Both the position numbers and the translations under genes were made by a program. The notes under the pieces are model-generated. The model did no database searches. It was not told the origin of the DNA and saw only the letters and a list, made by a program, of their open reading frames with translations. From Tissierellaceae bacterium (GTDB lineage: Bacteria > Bacillota > Clostridia > Tissierellales > Tissierellaceae), in assembly GCA_018434075.1 (NCBI GenBank), contig JAHDQA010000076.1:33571-97570 (forward strand): a DNA stretch of 64,000 nt, read 5' to 3'. Below are positions 36,301 through 46,542 of the stretch, piece after piece (within the stretch, counting starts at the first letter, position 1; each line of letters opens with the position of its first letter).

Positions 36301-38104
36301 AGAAAAATTCATAAACAAAGAGATAAATATATTGAGTTGTTCCACTACTTTTGAGCTTGGAGTCGATGTAGGCGAGCTTGAAACAGTATTTTTAAAGAAT
36401 ATGCCACCTACTCCAGCTAATTATGCGCAAAGAGCAGGAAGAGCAGGTAGAAGAACAAACTCGACTGCTTATGTACTAACATTTTGTAGATTGTCATCAC
36501 ATGATTTAACCTTTTTTAAGGATACAGCAAGGATGATTAAAGGAGAGATAAAGCCTCCAAAGTTTAAAATAGAAAACGAGAAAATTGTAAAGAGACATTT
36601 GGACGCTGCAGTTATATCGTTCTTTTGGAAGAAGCATTCTGATCTTTATGATGATGTTGAAACATTCTTTAAGGATGAGAACTTCAATATGATGATAGAT
36701 TATATAGATAATCTACCTGTTGATATAGTAAATTATATTAATTCTATTGTTCCAAAAGCTTTGAAGGAAAAGACTTGTATCTGGTTGAAAGAATTAACTA
36801 GTAAAGAAGGAATCCTGTATAGAGCCAAAGAAGAATACCAAAATGAGATATCAGAAATAGAAGATTTGATTTCAGAAGAAATCGGTAAAATGAATAATGG
36901 TAACTCCAGAACACATATTGACAAACTAAATAATTATAAGAGAAAAATAAATGATGAAAAGATAATAAGCTATTTATCAAAGAAAAATGTAATACCAAAA
37001 TATGGATTTCCTGTTGACAATGTGGAATTATATGAGACAATAACTAATTCTTATAATAATTCTTCTGATTTAAGACTTCAAAGAGATTTAATGATGGCCA
37101 TAACTGAATATGCACCTGGAGCTGAGGTTATAGCAAATGGAAATATTTACAAAAGCCAATATGTTAAAAGATCATTTTCAAATAATAAACCATGGACAAT
37201 GTATGATTTTGGAATCTGCAAGAACGATAGATGTAAACACTTAAACATAAGAATACATGTGGATGATTATGATTCTGATAGTAAAGTAAGTATATGCAAT
37301 GTTTGTGGTGAGAGAATAGAACTTAGAAGAACATTTTTAATACCCGAATATGGTTTTATAATGAATAAAGATATAAAAAAAGCAACTACTAAAAAACCAA
37401 AGAAAACTTATAGAACCGATATATTTTATCTAGGTGATAGTAAAGAAACTAGGCTACATGATAAAAAAGACATGTATTTTAACAATGTCCCTGTAATGAT
37501 AAAATCTACTTCAAATGATGAACTCGTAGTAATAAACACTTCTGATTTTTATGTGTGCAATATTTGCGGGTATGCTGAATTAATTGAAGAAGAAAGCTTA
37601 TACAATACCAAAAATAAAGATCATAAAAATATGTATGATAAAGATTGCATTGGAAGTTTACACAGAATGGGGCTAGGCCACAAATTCAAAACTGATGTTG
37701 CATATATTTCATTCTACAAATTTTTTGAAATAGAAAAAGCTTTATCTATCTTGTATGCTTTGCTCGAAGGAGTAAGTTCATATCTAGATATAGAAAGAGA
37801 TGATATTTCAGGGACAATTTATACAAATTATAAAAATCGTGAGTGGTTTACTGATTTGATATTATTTGACACAGTTCCAGGAGGAGCAGGTCATGTTAGA
37901 AGACTAGGAGAAGCTGATGAAACAGTGATCAAAGAAATTTTTAGTAGTGCGTTACAAATAGTTAAACAGTGCAATTGCGGAGAAGAAAGCAATGGAGATA
38001 CAGCATGTTACAGTTGCTTGTTAAATTATCGCAATCAAAATCATCATGATTTGCTAAAAAGAAGATATGCAATTGAGTTCTTTGAAGAACTATTGAGAAA
38101 GTAA
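33390..38104 (+). pseudogene. Giant SF2 helicase with DUF1998/MZB C-terminus (DruE-like), split by a single-base frameshift
   Basis: The first frame (TTG 33390 to TAA 35342, 650 residues) has motif I TTGTGSGKT (111-119), DEAH (253-256), TSAT (288-291) and zinc-type cysteine pairs (CKYCG, CGKCG, CISCG). The second (35351-38104, 917 residues) supplies motif IV LIFSDSRQEAAYFA, motif V TTFELGVDVGE, motif VI YAQRAGRAGRR, more cysteine pairs, and the DUF1998/MZB end GGAGHVRRL plus CNCGEES-CYSC. Adding one A to the A6 run at 35323-35328 restores a single protein of about 1,570 residues. DUF1998 helicases drive Druantia and DISARM defence. Whether the break is real is unresolved. Confidence 0.82.
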
Positions 38105-38237
38105 ATTAAGAGGATTTTATATTATGAAAACGGTTAATTGATAATTGGGATTATCCTGAACAATTAATACAAAAAATTTATTCAGCATGAAAGGGTTATT
38201 TGAAGCAAAATAAAGTTAGCTTGAAAGGAGTGTTTTT

Positions 38238-38913
38238 TTGAACAAAGATGTCGCATTTAAAGATATTTTGAAAAACTTAAGAGAAGAGAATTTAGCAATA
38301 TTTGCAGGCGCAGGGATGTCTGCAAAAGCAGGATTTGTATGTTGGTCAGAACTTATGAGGCCTATTGCAGAAGAATTAGAATTAAAAATCGAAAATGAAA
38401 CAGATTATGTTGCGTTGGCTCGATATCATGAAAATGAATTTAAGACACGAAGCAAAATTAATCAATTATTGATTAATGAATTATCTTCAAATGCAATTAT
38501 AACTGAAAACCATCAAATACTTTCAAGGCTTCCCATTTCAACCTATTGGACTAGAAATTATGATAAATTAATAGAAACTTCTCTTGAAAAAGAAGGGAAG
38601 ATTCCAGATGTTAAGTATACTGTGAAGCAACTCACATTAACAAAATCAAAAAGATGAGAATGATAAATTGGTTAATTCCGATGGAATGCTAGAGGAATTT
38701 GAATTAGCTAAAGAGAAGGGATTGTTAATAATTCCGATCGGGCAAACTGGTTTCGTAGCAAAAGATATTCAGATAGAAATTGAAAAGGGCTTAGAAAAAT
38801 ATTATTCAACTAACAAAAAGTTGATAGAATTGGTAAAAGAGCTAGGGCAGGAATCGGACGATAGCGATAAAATTATAGAAATTATAATTAAAATTCTAAG
38901 AACTGCTATATGA
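38238..38913 (+). pseudogene. thsA-like Thoeris effector gene (SIR2-SLOG) with a large internal deletion
   Basis: The 5' part (TTG 38238, AAAGGAG seven bases upstream) encodes a SIR2 N-terminus with AIFAGAGMSAKAGF (20-33) and YWTRNYDKLIE (N107), then stops at TGA 38655-38657. The 3' part, in another frame from about 38644, reads DENDKLVNSDGMLEEFELAK, GLLIIPIGQTGFVAKD and an acidic helical end, typical of the last part of the SLOG domain. About half of a ThsA (usually near 470-480 residues) is missing, including the SIR2 region that carries the catalytic His. NADase activity should be lost. Confidence 0.75.
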
Positions 38914-38926
38914 GGAGGAATAGGGG

Positions 38927-39415
38927 ATGTCAAGACATGTGTTTTTTAGTTTTCATTACAAAAATGATGTTTGGAGAGCATATCAAGTCAGAAATAGTTG
39001 GGTAACACAAGGTAAAACAGCAGCTGGATTTATTGATTCAGCAGAGTTTGAAAAAGTTAAACAGAATGGCAAAGAAGCTGTTAAAAAATGGATTGATTCA
39101 CAATTAGTTGGTACTTCAGTAACAGTTGTCTTAATAGGATGTGATACGTCTAATCGAGAATTTGTGCAATATGAATTGAAAAAAAGTTATGAAAGAGGAA
39201 ATGCGATACTTGGGGTTCATGTAAATAACCTCAGAGATAAAGATGGCAGAACTTCCCCAAAAGGAGATACTAATTTCGGTGAATTAGGAAAAGATGTTTA
39301 TGGAAATCCAGTGTATTTTTTCAATGTTGCTAAGGAGTATGACTACGTAAAAGATGGGGGTTATAATAATCTAGGCAATTGGATTGAGCAAGCTGCAAAG
39401 CAAAAAGGGAAATAA
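38927..39415 (+). CDS. TIR-domain protein, Thoeris ThsB-like
   Basis: A 162-residue single TIR-like domain (DUF1863 type): MSRHVFFSFHYKNDVWRAYQVR, FIDSAEFEKVKQNG, SVTVVLIGCDTSNREFVQYELKKSY and GVHVNNLRDKDGRTSPKGD. In Thoeris, ThsB senses phage infection and makes a cyclic ADP-ribose-type signal that activates ThsA. The gene has GAGGAGG and AGGGG upstream, starts 13 bases after the thsA remnant and is intact, so the sensor survives while its usual effector is broken. Confidence 0.82.
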   Translation: MSRHVFFSFHYKNDVWRAYQVRNSWVTQGKTAAGFIDSAEFEKVKQNGKEAVKKWIDSQLVGTSVTVVLIGCDTSNREFVQYELKKSYERGNAILGVHVNNLRDKDGRTSPKGDTNFGELGKDVYGNPVYFFNVAKEYDYVKDGGYNNLGNWIEQAAKQKGK

Positions 39416-40044
39416 GCTATTAATATACACCATGGAGAAGACTATATTTCTTTAAGCTATTATCAAGCTTTTTAAGACTATATATCTTTAAATAAACTTA
39501 ATGCATATATGGAGTATAAAATTTAACAAAATGTTACTGTGTATATTTATGTTTTTAATTAGCATCCCAAGAATAATATTTATATTATAAATTCTCTTTG
39601 AAATTACCTAGTTATTATAGGTCATCAATTTACTAGTAAATTAGACGAAATGGCTTATACCATATCAGAAGAAGAGCTACAGCTGAGAGAGTGGAAGCTT
39701 TTATTAAACACCTTGATATAAAGTACATATATTTCTATTTGAACGAATTTGTAAGGGCAGGTTATCAATTGGTAGAGCTAAATGAATAACTTTATGCTAG
39801 TCTAAATAAGAGGTTTAAAGTTTGAATATTATGTAAAGCGATCAGTTTGTAATTTTGGGGTTTGAAGAACACTGGAGATAGTAACTGGAGATAGTAAAAT
39901 TAAATAGACATATACAGAATTCTAGGATAACTTAATTGCTTAAGTGCATAGTTGTCTGGGGTTTGTGTTCTATCTGAGGATCAGTTTAAGTTAAAAGGGT
40001 ACAGAGAAGAAGGCAATTGAATAAAAACGAAGGGGATTACAAAT
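39416..40044. other. Intergenic region with gene remnants and a repeat copy
   Basis: No intact gene is visible. A short open stretch at about 39690-39789 (VEAFIKHLDIKYIYFYLNEF...) without a start is probably a gene tail of unknown origin. A repeat shared with 42183-42209 lies at 39916-39976. Confidence 0.6.
39916..39976. repeat. Module-border repeat, long form
   Basis: AGAATTCTAGGAT (39916-39928) and TTTGTGTTCTATCTG (39962-39976) are both present at 42183-42209, where they adjoin. Here they are separated by 33 bases containing the perfect hairpin ACTTAATTGCTTAAGT (39930-39945). Confidence 0.75.
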
Positions 40045-42054
40045 ATGGGAGATTGGCTGTCAATTATAGATTTTATAGTAGATAACAAGTTTGGTACTTT
40101 GTTGTCTGTTGCTATTGTATTAATAGTTATGGCATTTTTTGTACTCTTACATGAATACAAAGGACAGATTTTCTATTATATTTTTCATAGACGAAACCGA
40201 GGATACTTCACATTTTCCCTGATGTATACTGCGTCAATATTGATATTGGCGGAGTATACAACCTTGTCCATCCACTACCTTCTAATACTATCTATCTTGA
40301 ACGCTTTTTACTATATTCTTTGCATTATAGGTATTAAGAAACCTGTAGGTCTAGCAGGAATCAAATTAAAACACTATCAGAAAAAAATAGATGCTGGATA
40401 TGCACTGGAAAGCAGGGATTTTTTCGAATCAAAGCACTGGTATTTAATTGATTCTATTGACAAAATTCGATTTTTTCGGCTTCAATCACAATACTACGCT
40501 GCAGTTGGAAAGAATAAAGAAGGCTTTTATGGTATTACGTCTGTATCTGATAAACTTCTTTATAAAAAAGAACAGGAAGATTTTCTTGGAGAAAAGGCAC
40601 GTTTACTATATGAAATGGGAGATCTGGCTGCACTAAAAGAAGTGCTTTGTCTACTTGAAAGTGACTTGTACAAATCTCAGGACCCTAGCCTCTGGGGGAT
40701 GAAAGCTTTAATTGAAGAGCAACATGGTGATCTTGATGCTGCATTTTCAATGATGGAAACATCAAAAGCTAAACTTGATAGAATAGATGCATCTCATGAA
40801 CAGAGAGCGAGTGTATTAAATGATTTTGGAAGAATTCAGTTGATGCGTGGGAACAAGACGGAAGCCTATCACTATTACAAACAAGCCTTCAAAGAGCTTA
40901 CTATTGACACATCAATTAATTCTCACCTTTTGCACTTACTTGCGTTAAACGTTATTGCTAATGCTACATTAATCGATCCAAATGCAGTCCAATACTATTT
41001 TAATGAATATAAGAACCATTTAGATATGACTTCTGTAGATAATCTAATTCAATATAACAACTGTGAGATTATCTATTATAGACAGATTAGAAATGCAAAA
41101 AATGAGTTCAAGGCAATAAAAGACGGGTACTATAATCTTGTTTTTAAGCTCGATTCGAAATCAAAAGCACTATTTCAAGCATCAACTTTCAGAATGGTGA
41201 TGAACGGTAAGTTCAAGTATGACTGGTTTGTGCCAGAAATAGAAAGTAGTATGGATTCATATTTCACATTGCCACAAAAAGAAAAGTTGGCTGTATTTAA
41301 AGAGTTTAGTGGTATACTAGAACAGGAAGAGTTTAGATATGTTAAAGGACAAGAACCGTTCAAGAGCCTGTTGGGTAGAATATATGAGTATTACAGGACT
41401 CAGGGAATTGATGATATTAATTCCCTTATTGGTTCACTTGATAGCCATGAAATTTATTCATATCATCAATACACGCTTGATAAGCTAGGAATACTGAAAT
41501 TGCTTGACAGGGAAAATCACATAGATAATAATGAGTCCATATATCTAGATCTCTATAAAACCCTGCTTGATGCGGGGCTCCATATCACTGCAACTAATGT
41601 CCTGTTTATATATATCGATGAATGTGCTAACTCAAATAATGTACTGTTGATGTTAAATCCATATCAGCCGCCAATAACTTATCAGAGGTTCTTGGAGGGC
41701 ATTCCGTTACCCCCACCTCCGGAGCTATTGCAAGATGGCATTCATTTAAGCTATTTCCAGGTTGGTTTCAATCCACATGTGAGAATTGTTCCATTGAATC
41801 GAGATAAAATCGAAAAACACATTGGAACCATTATTACCGAGTATCATAAATGGCAGAATCATCCGATAAAATTGGAGTTTAGTTTGCACATTGCTCACTT
41901 TTTAGTATGTCTTGATAGAGTAGAAGAGGCGGAGCAATTTTACCGGTTCTTCGTAAACAGTAAGGTATCAATTAATCAATTCGCTGCATGGATGCAAGAT
42001 GAGTATGCGGAGTTATCCATTTTATTTGATAAGAAAAAGCACTCAACTCTATAA
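40045..42054 (+). CDS. Membrane-anchored TPR-type protein
   Basis: A 669-residue protein with three N-terminal membrane segments (about residues 16-36, 54-72 and 76-97) followed by a long cytoplasmic region of paired helices. TPR-like stretches include FGRIQLMRGNKTEAYHYYKQAF and the final HFLVCLDRVEEAEQFYRFF. No enzyme motif is apparent. Its GC content appears slightly higher than that of its neighbours. Copies of a short repeat lie before (39916-39976) and after it (42183-42209), as if it were one insertable unit in the defence island. A defence or sensing role is inference from location. Confidence 0.65.
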   Translation: MGDWLSIIDFIVDNKFGTLLSVAIVLIVMAFFVLLHEYKGQIFYYIFHRRNRGYFTFSLMYTASILILAEYTTLSIHYLLILSILNAFYYILCIIGIKKPVGLAGIKLKHYQKKIDAGYALESRDFFESKHWYLIDSIDKIRFFRLQSQYYAAVGKNKEGFYGITSVSDKLLYKKEQEDFLGEKARLLYEMGDLAALKEVLCLLESDLYKSQDPSLWGMKALIEEQHGDLDAAFSMMETSKAKLDRIDASHEQRASVLNDFGRIQLMRGNKTEAYHYYKQAFKELTIDTSINSHLLHLLALNVIANATLIDPNAVQYYFNEYKNHLDMTSVDNLIQYNNCEIIYYRQIRNAKNEFKAIKDGYYNLVFKLDSKSKALFQASTFRMVMNGKFKYDWFVPEIESSMDSYFTLPQKEKLAVFKEFSGILEQEEFRYVKGQEPFKSLLGRIYEYYRTQGIDDINSLIGSLDSHEIYSYHQYTLDKLGILKLLDRENHIDNNESIYLDLYKTLLDAGLHITATNVLFIYIDECANSNNVLLMLNPYQPPITYQRFLEGIPLPPPPELLQDGIHLSYFQVGFNPHVRIVPLNRDKIEKHIGTIITEYHKWQNHPIKLEFSLHIAHFLVCLDRVEEAEQFYRFFVNSKVSINQFAAWMQDEYAELSILFDKKKHSTL

Positions 42055-42182
42055 ACTTGATGGTTTTACTCAAGAAAAATAGATGACTAAGGCATTTTAA
42101 CTTTAGCAATGAATAAGTAGAGATTTACATTAAAATAATACTGGCATTATATTCCCAGGACAGCATAATTACTTATTTACAT

Positions 42183-42209
42183 AGAATTCTAGGATTTGTG
42201 TTCTATCTG
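42183..42209. repeat. Module-border repeat, short form
   Basis: This 27-base stretch joins AGAATTCTAGGAT and TTGTGTTCTATCTG, the two halves that are separated by 33 bases at 39916-39976. ATAGAA and TTCTAT at its ends form an inverted pair. Confidence 0.75.
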
Positions 42210-42275
42210 TGATTTTTAGAATTAGCATTAATAGATTATCAATATTAAATTACTAAAATAAGACAGGAGATTACT

Positions 42276-42601
42276 ATTGGGATATTAATAGATTTTTTAA
42301 ATTGGGCTGAAACTTTATCTGATTATTCTTTAGAATTGATATTAAATAAAGATATCTTAAAATATGACAAAATAACTGGGACAGTTCAATTTTCAAAAGA
42401 TCACAAGATAAAACAACAAGAATTAATAAATCAAAAACTAGAGGCAAGCTTTTATTGGATTGGTTTTGGTGTAGGAGTAGAGTGCTTAGTAAAAGCTGTA
42501 TTATTAAAAAGGAAGTGATGAGTATTAACAAGAAAAATCTATCAGATAAGATACCAAAAATCATAGCAAACCGGGATTTAATAAAAGGAGCGATACAATG
42601 A
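42276..42601 (+). pseudogene. HEPN-like protein remnant, frameshifted
   Basis: An open frame from about 42276 (AGGAGA upstream, but only ATT or ATA as early starts; TTG 42336 is the first ordinary one) runs to TGA 42516-42518 and contains EASFYWIGFGVGVECLVKAV, similar to the helix preceding the active region of HEPN proteins. The following frame, ATG 42518 to TGA 42599-42601, encodes [20 protein letters not shown]. One more A in the A5 run at 42506-42510 would join them into about 108 residues. Even joined it is short, so it is probably a remnant. Its end overlaps the next ATG (ATGA). Confidence 0.4.
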
Positions 42602-43344
42602 ATAAAATAACCGACTATATTATTTCTCTTACTCATCTATATGGCTTGGTCCATAAAGATAAGGTTGTAGAGATTTATAATATGCAAAATGAAGATAATA
42701 TAGAAGAGATTGACACAGTAAGATTAAGAGCAGATGACATAGGTATTGACTTTGTAGAACTTGATGAGAATTTTGTTGTGGTTTTTAATGATTACTTCGT
42801 CCATGAAACTATTATGGAGTTTTGTGAATTTGATGAGGAGTTGAGAAAGCGTTCAGGTAAAGCATTTTATATACCAAGTCAAGATGAGCTTCTTAAATAC
42901 AAAGATGATAATTACTTCGAAATTAATAAGGAGTATGAGAATCTACTTAAGTATGTAACTGAACACTTGCTTGATGGGAATAAATCAAAGGCTGAAATGC
43001 TTGTTGAAGACATACAGGGTTATTGTGCACACGATTTCTCTCCAAGAGATGTATTTGACTTATTTAATGTTAGAAATGTTTCCTTTAAAGATGAGAAGCA
43101 GGTAAACGAGGTACTGCAACTTGTTATAGAACTTGCAAACAACACAAGAATTTGGGAGAATAACGGGCATACACCAAATGAGATATTTGAAAAGTACGAG
43201 AAGCCACATATAAGGGCATTGTCTGATAAACCATTTAAGTTTGGTCAGAGTATTAAGAAAGAAAAGGTCGGTAGGAATGATCCATGCCCTTGTGGAAGTG
43301 GGAAGAAATATAAGAAGTGCTGCTTGGGTAAGGATGGGATGTAA
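42598..43344 (+). CDS. SEC-C motif protein
   Basis: A 248-residue protein whose last 28 residues contain the zinc-binding SEC-C motif [19 protein letters not shown] (C-x-C-x8-C-C). The rest is acidic and helical without a recognised enzyme motif. SEC-C tails occur in SecA and in many small proteins of defence or stress loci, where they bind zinc and may contact other proteins or nucleic acid. Its ATG overlaps the stop of the upstream small frame, and AAAGGAG lies upstream. Function is unknown. Confidence 0.8.
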   Translation: MNKITDYIISLTHLYGLVHKDKVVEIYNMQNEDNIEEIDTVRLRADDIGIDFVELDENFVVVFNDYFVHETIMEFCEFDEELRKRSGKAFYIPSQDELLKYKDDNYFEINKEYENLLKYVTEHLLDGNKSKAEMLVEDIQGYCAHDFSPRDVFDLFNVRNVSFKDEKQVNEVLQLVIELANNTRIWENNGHTPNEIFEKYEKPHIRALSDKPFKFGQSIKKEKVGRNDPCPCGSGKKYKKCCLGKDGM

Positions 43345-43346
43345 TT

Positions 43347-43517
43347 ATGCAAGAGGAAAAGATTTATAGATTTTTTCTTGGTTCAGAAACAGCAACTGCA
43401 CCTGCACTGACAATCATTAGAAAATTGGCAAAGCGATTCAGGAAATGGGTATGCACTTTAAAATCAACTATATTTGGAAAACCACTTGAAGTAATTATAA
43501 ACAAGCTACATTTATAA
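43347..43517 (+). CDS. Small open frame of 56 codons after the SEC-C gene
   Basis: ATG 43347, two bases after the SEC-C stop, opens 56 residues (MQEEKIYRFFLGSETATAPA, then a basic stretch and hydrophobic end). There is no clear site except sequence inside the SEC-C gene. It may be a truncated start of a larger gene, and I recognise no family. The remaining gap to 44051 contains short open scraps, such as a 21-codon frame at 43759, but no gene that I can support. Confidence 0.25.
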   Translation: MQEEKIYRFFLGSETATAPALTIIRKLAKRFRKWVCTLKSTIFGKPLEVIINKLHL

Positions 43518-44051
43518 GCTTTAATTACACCTATTCTTTTATCAGTTGATTATCCTTATTTGAAAGAAATTATCAATAATAATTTAAACAGAGAGAACAT
43601 GAAATGATATATTAGTTGGGATAGTGTTGGTGTGTTCAAGCGGATTGATGCCTTTCCATATGCTATAGGCATTCAGCCTAAACAGATTGAATTGTTTACT
43701 GTGTGATGTGATCAGCTAAAATGACCCTACAACAAAAAGAATTGAAAGGTTGGTCTAAATGAATATGCTAATAACTGAGAAAATTGATTTATGGGAAAAT
43801 CTTGTATACGAATTAAAACAGTAGATTTAATGATTTTAATCTTTGCACTAGAAACACAACATAAAAAATTTAGACGTGTATACTAAAAACTATGATTTTG
43901 TCTAACATCAAGTAGGGGTAAACAGACCAAAAAACATTCGCAAATTTTACGATGTATTTGTCAAGCGAAAATTCTTCTAAATTTTAATAAAGAATTCTTT
44001 AGGGGAATAAAAAATAATTTTTATAATATTCATATTAAGGAAGTGGAGACT

Positions 44052-45926
44052 ATGGCATTCAATACTGAAAACAGAAAAATTGCAGATTTATATCAAAGAC
44101 CTTGTAGATACGTCATACCTAGATATCAAAGGGATTATGTTTGGAAAGAATCGAATTGGCACGAATTATTAACTGATGTTAAATTCACAATGCAAGCAAA
44201 AGATAAAATGAAATGGTCTCACTTCTTAGGTACAATTGTTTTAAATGACTTCTCTGCAAAGAAAAAAAGCGAAAAAATTGAAGGAATCGTAGATTACGAA
44301 ATTATTGATGGACAGCAAAGGATTACAACAGTTTATTTGATGCTTATAGCATTGTATAAGCAATTCAAGAAGATAGATTCTGAAGTTTCAAAGAAAAGAG
44401 CAGAATATATATACAGTACATTTGTAGTGTCATTATCTGCAGATTCTGAGCAAATAATAATGATTGATAATCCAGAATTAGATATTGATATTAAAGAGAT
44501 TGTTGATACATCAAGAAAAGCAAAACTGTTAAGCAAAAGCAATAAGATGTACAGCCCTTTTAAGTATTTTTCTGATGAGTTTGAATCTTATGATTTTAAT
44601 GCTTTGGACACTTTTCTGAATCGTCTACTTGAAATCAATGTTGTTGAGATCATCTCTGATCAAGAAGAGGAAATATACAATGTTTTCGAAGTTTTAAATG
44701 CTCGTGGCCAAAAATTGAAGCAGATAGAATTATTGAAGAATCATATAATGAAATATATCCAGCCTAGAGAAGAAGATTTTATTGATGAAGCAAAAGAAAA
44801 ATGGGCTAAAATAATTGAAGATAATAATCATTTAAGTGATATTGATAATTTGATTAACCATTTTACGAAATGCTACATAAAAAAGAATGCAGAAAATGCT
44901 AATTCAGTATACAAACTCATTAAAGAGGAAGTAGAAATAGTAGACCTAGCAGAATTCTTAGAAGACTTGTCTGAGTATTCTGAAGCATATTCATCAATTA
45001 CAGATACTAATTCTACTGACCCAACTATAGAATATTTTAATATTAAAAGAAATCAGCAAGTTAGATCAATGCTTGCTGCAATACGTGTACTATTTTGCAG
45101 AAGAATTATTTCTGAAAAAGTATATTATGATACTTTCCTGAATCTAAGAAATTTCTTTTTTATTTTCAATGCTACTCAACAAACTAGTAATAGAATTGAT
45201 AAAATGACGAGTGATGCAGCATATGAGTTGTATCATTCAAAATCAGAAATCGATTTTAAGTTTATAATGAATGAATTTTTCCTGAGAATTTCAGAATTTA
45301 TAAATAAAGATAATTTTGATTCGATATTTTTTACCAATCAATCATTTAGATATTCAACTAAAGATAGCCGTCTAAAAAGAAATTCAAGACTTGTGAAGTA
45401 TATTTTAGTTGAATATTATAAGATGACACAAAGCGATTCTGTTTTAGATCCTAAACAACTAACAATCGAACATCTACATGGAGATAATGGTTACACAGAA
45501 AATTCCTTGTTGTCTAACCTCACTTTAACAACAGGTACAATAAACTCTGATGAATTGGCAGATAAAAATATTGAAGATAAAATTGCTATTCTTAAAGAGA
45601 AATCGTCAATCAAGATGAATCAAACTCTTGGTAGATATTTAGTGGGTGGTAAGTTTGATAGAGAGCAACGTGGAGTAGACATTCGTAATGAACTATATGA
45701 AATTTGCTTCAAATTTAAGAAAGATCTTTTTGGTTTGTGTAAGTCGGATATAGATCAGTACAAGGAAATTAAAAATAGAATTATGGGTATACCTGAGTTA
45801 GAAGATCTACTATATTCATCAGGGAAGTACTTTGAAGAAAAGATTGAAAAAGATCCAAAGTATGCTGTGCATAAAGAAAAATATTATAAAGTCTTATATG
45901 GGGAAACAATAGGAATCGGTGAGTAG
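44052..45926 (+). CDS. DUF262/DUF1524 protein (GmrSD-like modification-dependent restriction)
   Basis: A 624-residue fusion. The N-terminal DUF262 domain has YVIPRYQRDYVWKE, HFLGTIVLND and the nucleotide-binding YEIIDGQQRITTVYLML (ParB-like DGQQR). The C-terminal DUF1524 domain has IEHLHGDNGYTENSLLSNL, an HNH/His-Me-type nuclease region. GmrSD and relatives cleave DNA with modified bases in a nucleotide-dependent manner. ATG 44052 is chosen because AAGGAAG is eight bases upstream; GTG 44043 is too close. The protein is shorter than the longest GmrSD fusions but carries both halves. Confidence 0.85.
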   Translation: MAFNTENRKIADLYQRPCRYVIPRYQRDYVWKESNWHELLTDVKFTMQAKDKMKWSHFLGTIVLNDFSAKKKSEKIEGIVDYEIIDGQQRITTVYLMLIALYKQFKKIDSEVSKKRAEYIYSTFVVSLSADSEQIIMIDNPELDIDIKEIVDTSRKAKLLSKSNKMYSPFKYFSDEFESYDFNALDTFLNRLLEINVVEIISDQEEEIYNVFEVLNARGQKLKQIELLKNHIMKYIQPREEDFIDEAKEKWAKIIEDNNHLSDIDNLINHFTKCYIKKNAENANSVYKLIKEEVEIVDLAEFLEDLSEYSEAYSSITDTNSTDPTIEYFNIKRNQQVRSMLAAIRVLFCRRIISEKVYYDTFLNLRNFFFIFNATQQTSNRIDKMTSDAAYELYHSKSEIDFKFIMNEFFLRISEFINKDNFDSIFFTNQSFRYSTKDSRLKRNSRLVKYILVEYYKMTQSDSVLDPKQLTIEHLHGDNGYTENSLLSNLTLTTGTINSDELADKNIEDKIAILKEKSSIKMNQTLGRYLVGGKFDREQRGVDIRNELYEICFKFKKDLFGLCKSDIDQYKEIKNRIMGIPELEDLLYSSGKYFEEKIEKDPKYAVHKEKYYKVLYGETIGIGE

Positions 45927-46010
45927 CAGCATATGATGAATAAAATCCATTAGATTCCAGTACCGTACATTAAGCTATTGGTTTCTCCACCCATTAACAT
46001 CTAAAGAGAA

Positions 46011-46033
46011 GAGCCTCATATAAGTATAAAGGT
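46011..46033. repeat. Border repeat, copy A
   Basis: Core CATATAAGTATAAAGGT preceded by GAGCCT. 22 of 23 bases match copies at 52213-52235 and 59519-59541. Confidence 0.8.
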
Positions 46034-46459
46034 TAGCTGGTTGGGATCGTGATTAAGGTGATAAACTTGCTGAGGATTTTAGTGAATAGGCTTCAACTAC
46101 AATCTGTTCAAGTAAGCCATAGTAGACCTAATGAGTCTGGACGATCTTACATTTTAGGATCATCGATTGCAATCGGTCAAGTAAAATAGGCCGTTGGACT
46201 ACTTTAGTTTATCATTCACATCAGCACCTGGTACTAACATTCTAACATTTGATAATGGACTGTAACCAAGGCAAGCAGGGTGGGGTAGACTGGTATGGTT
46301 ATAAAGGTTAGTTGCTGTGTTGGGCTTTGAAGTGATGATTCATATGAGAGTTGATGGGATGAATCCGGAGTTGCTGTGACAGTCATGAAACTGATGTAGT
46401 GATTAAGGAGTGCTGTGATAAACTATATTTGTACCATCGACAAAACGAGTATTGAATCC

Positions 46460-46494
46460 AAACGGGCATTTTAAGAAGTGGTGTCCGTTTTATT
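46460..46494 (+). terminator. Terminator-like hairpin before the Avs-like gene
   Basis: AAACGG (46460-46465) pairs with CCGTTT (46485-46490), then TATT. A longer version with matching flanks lies at 59656-59701. Confidence 0.5.
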
Positions 46495-46542
46495 ACTAGA
46501 TAGAAGTGTCAGAATATTTGTTGATAAGGGAGGAGGGAAGCC

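Larger units (their letters stand above)
45927..46542. other. Intergenic region holding a module-border repeat
   Basis: No coding frame is convincing. The region carries the elements TTTCTCCACCCATTAA (45982-45997), a 23-base block at 46011-46033, a 20-base block at 46337-46356 and a terminator-like hairpin at 46460-46494. All recur in the same order at 59488-59701. Confidence 0.65.

Noticed and set aside
33390-38104. DISARM system based on the DUF1998 helicase
   Set aside because: No methyltransferase, PLD-type DrmC or separate DrmA/DrmB arrangement is present; helicase and DUF1998 belong to one protein.
43621-43690. Hairpin TGCCT/AGGCA as a terminator in the gap before the DUF262 gene
   Set aside because: The loop is long, there is no T-run, and no gene ends close upstream.
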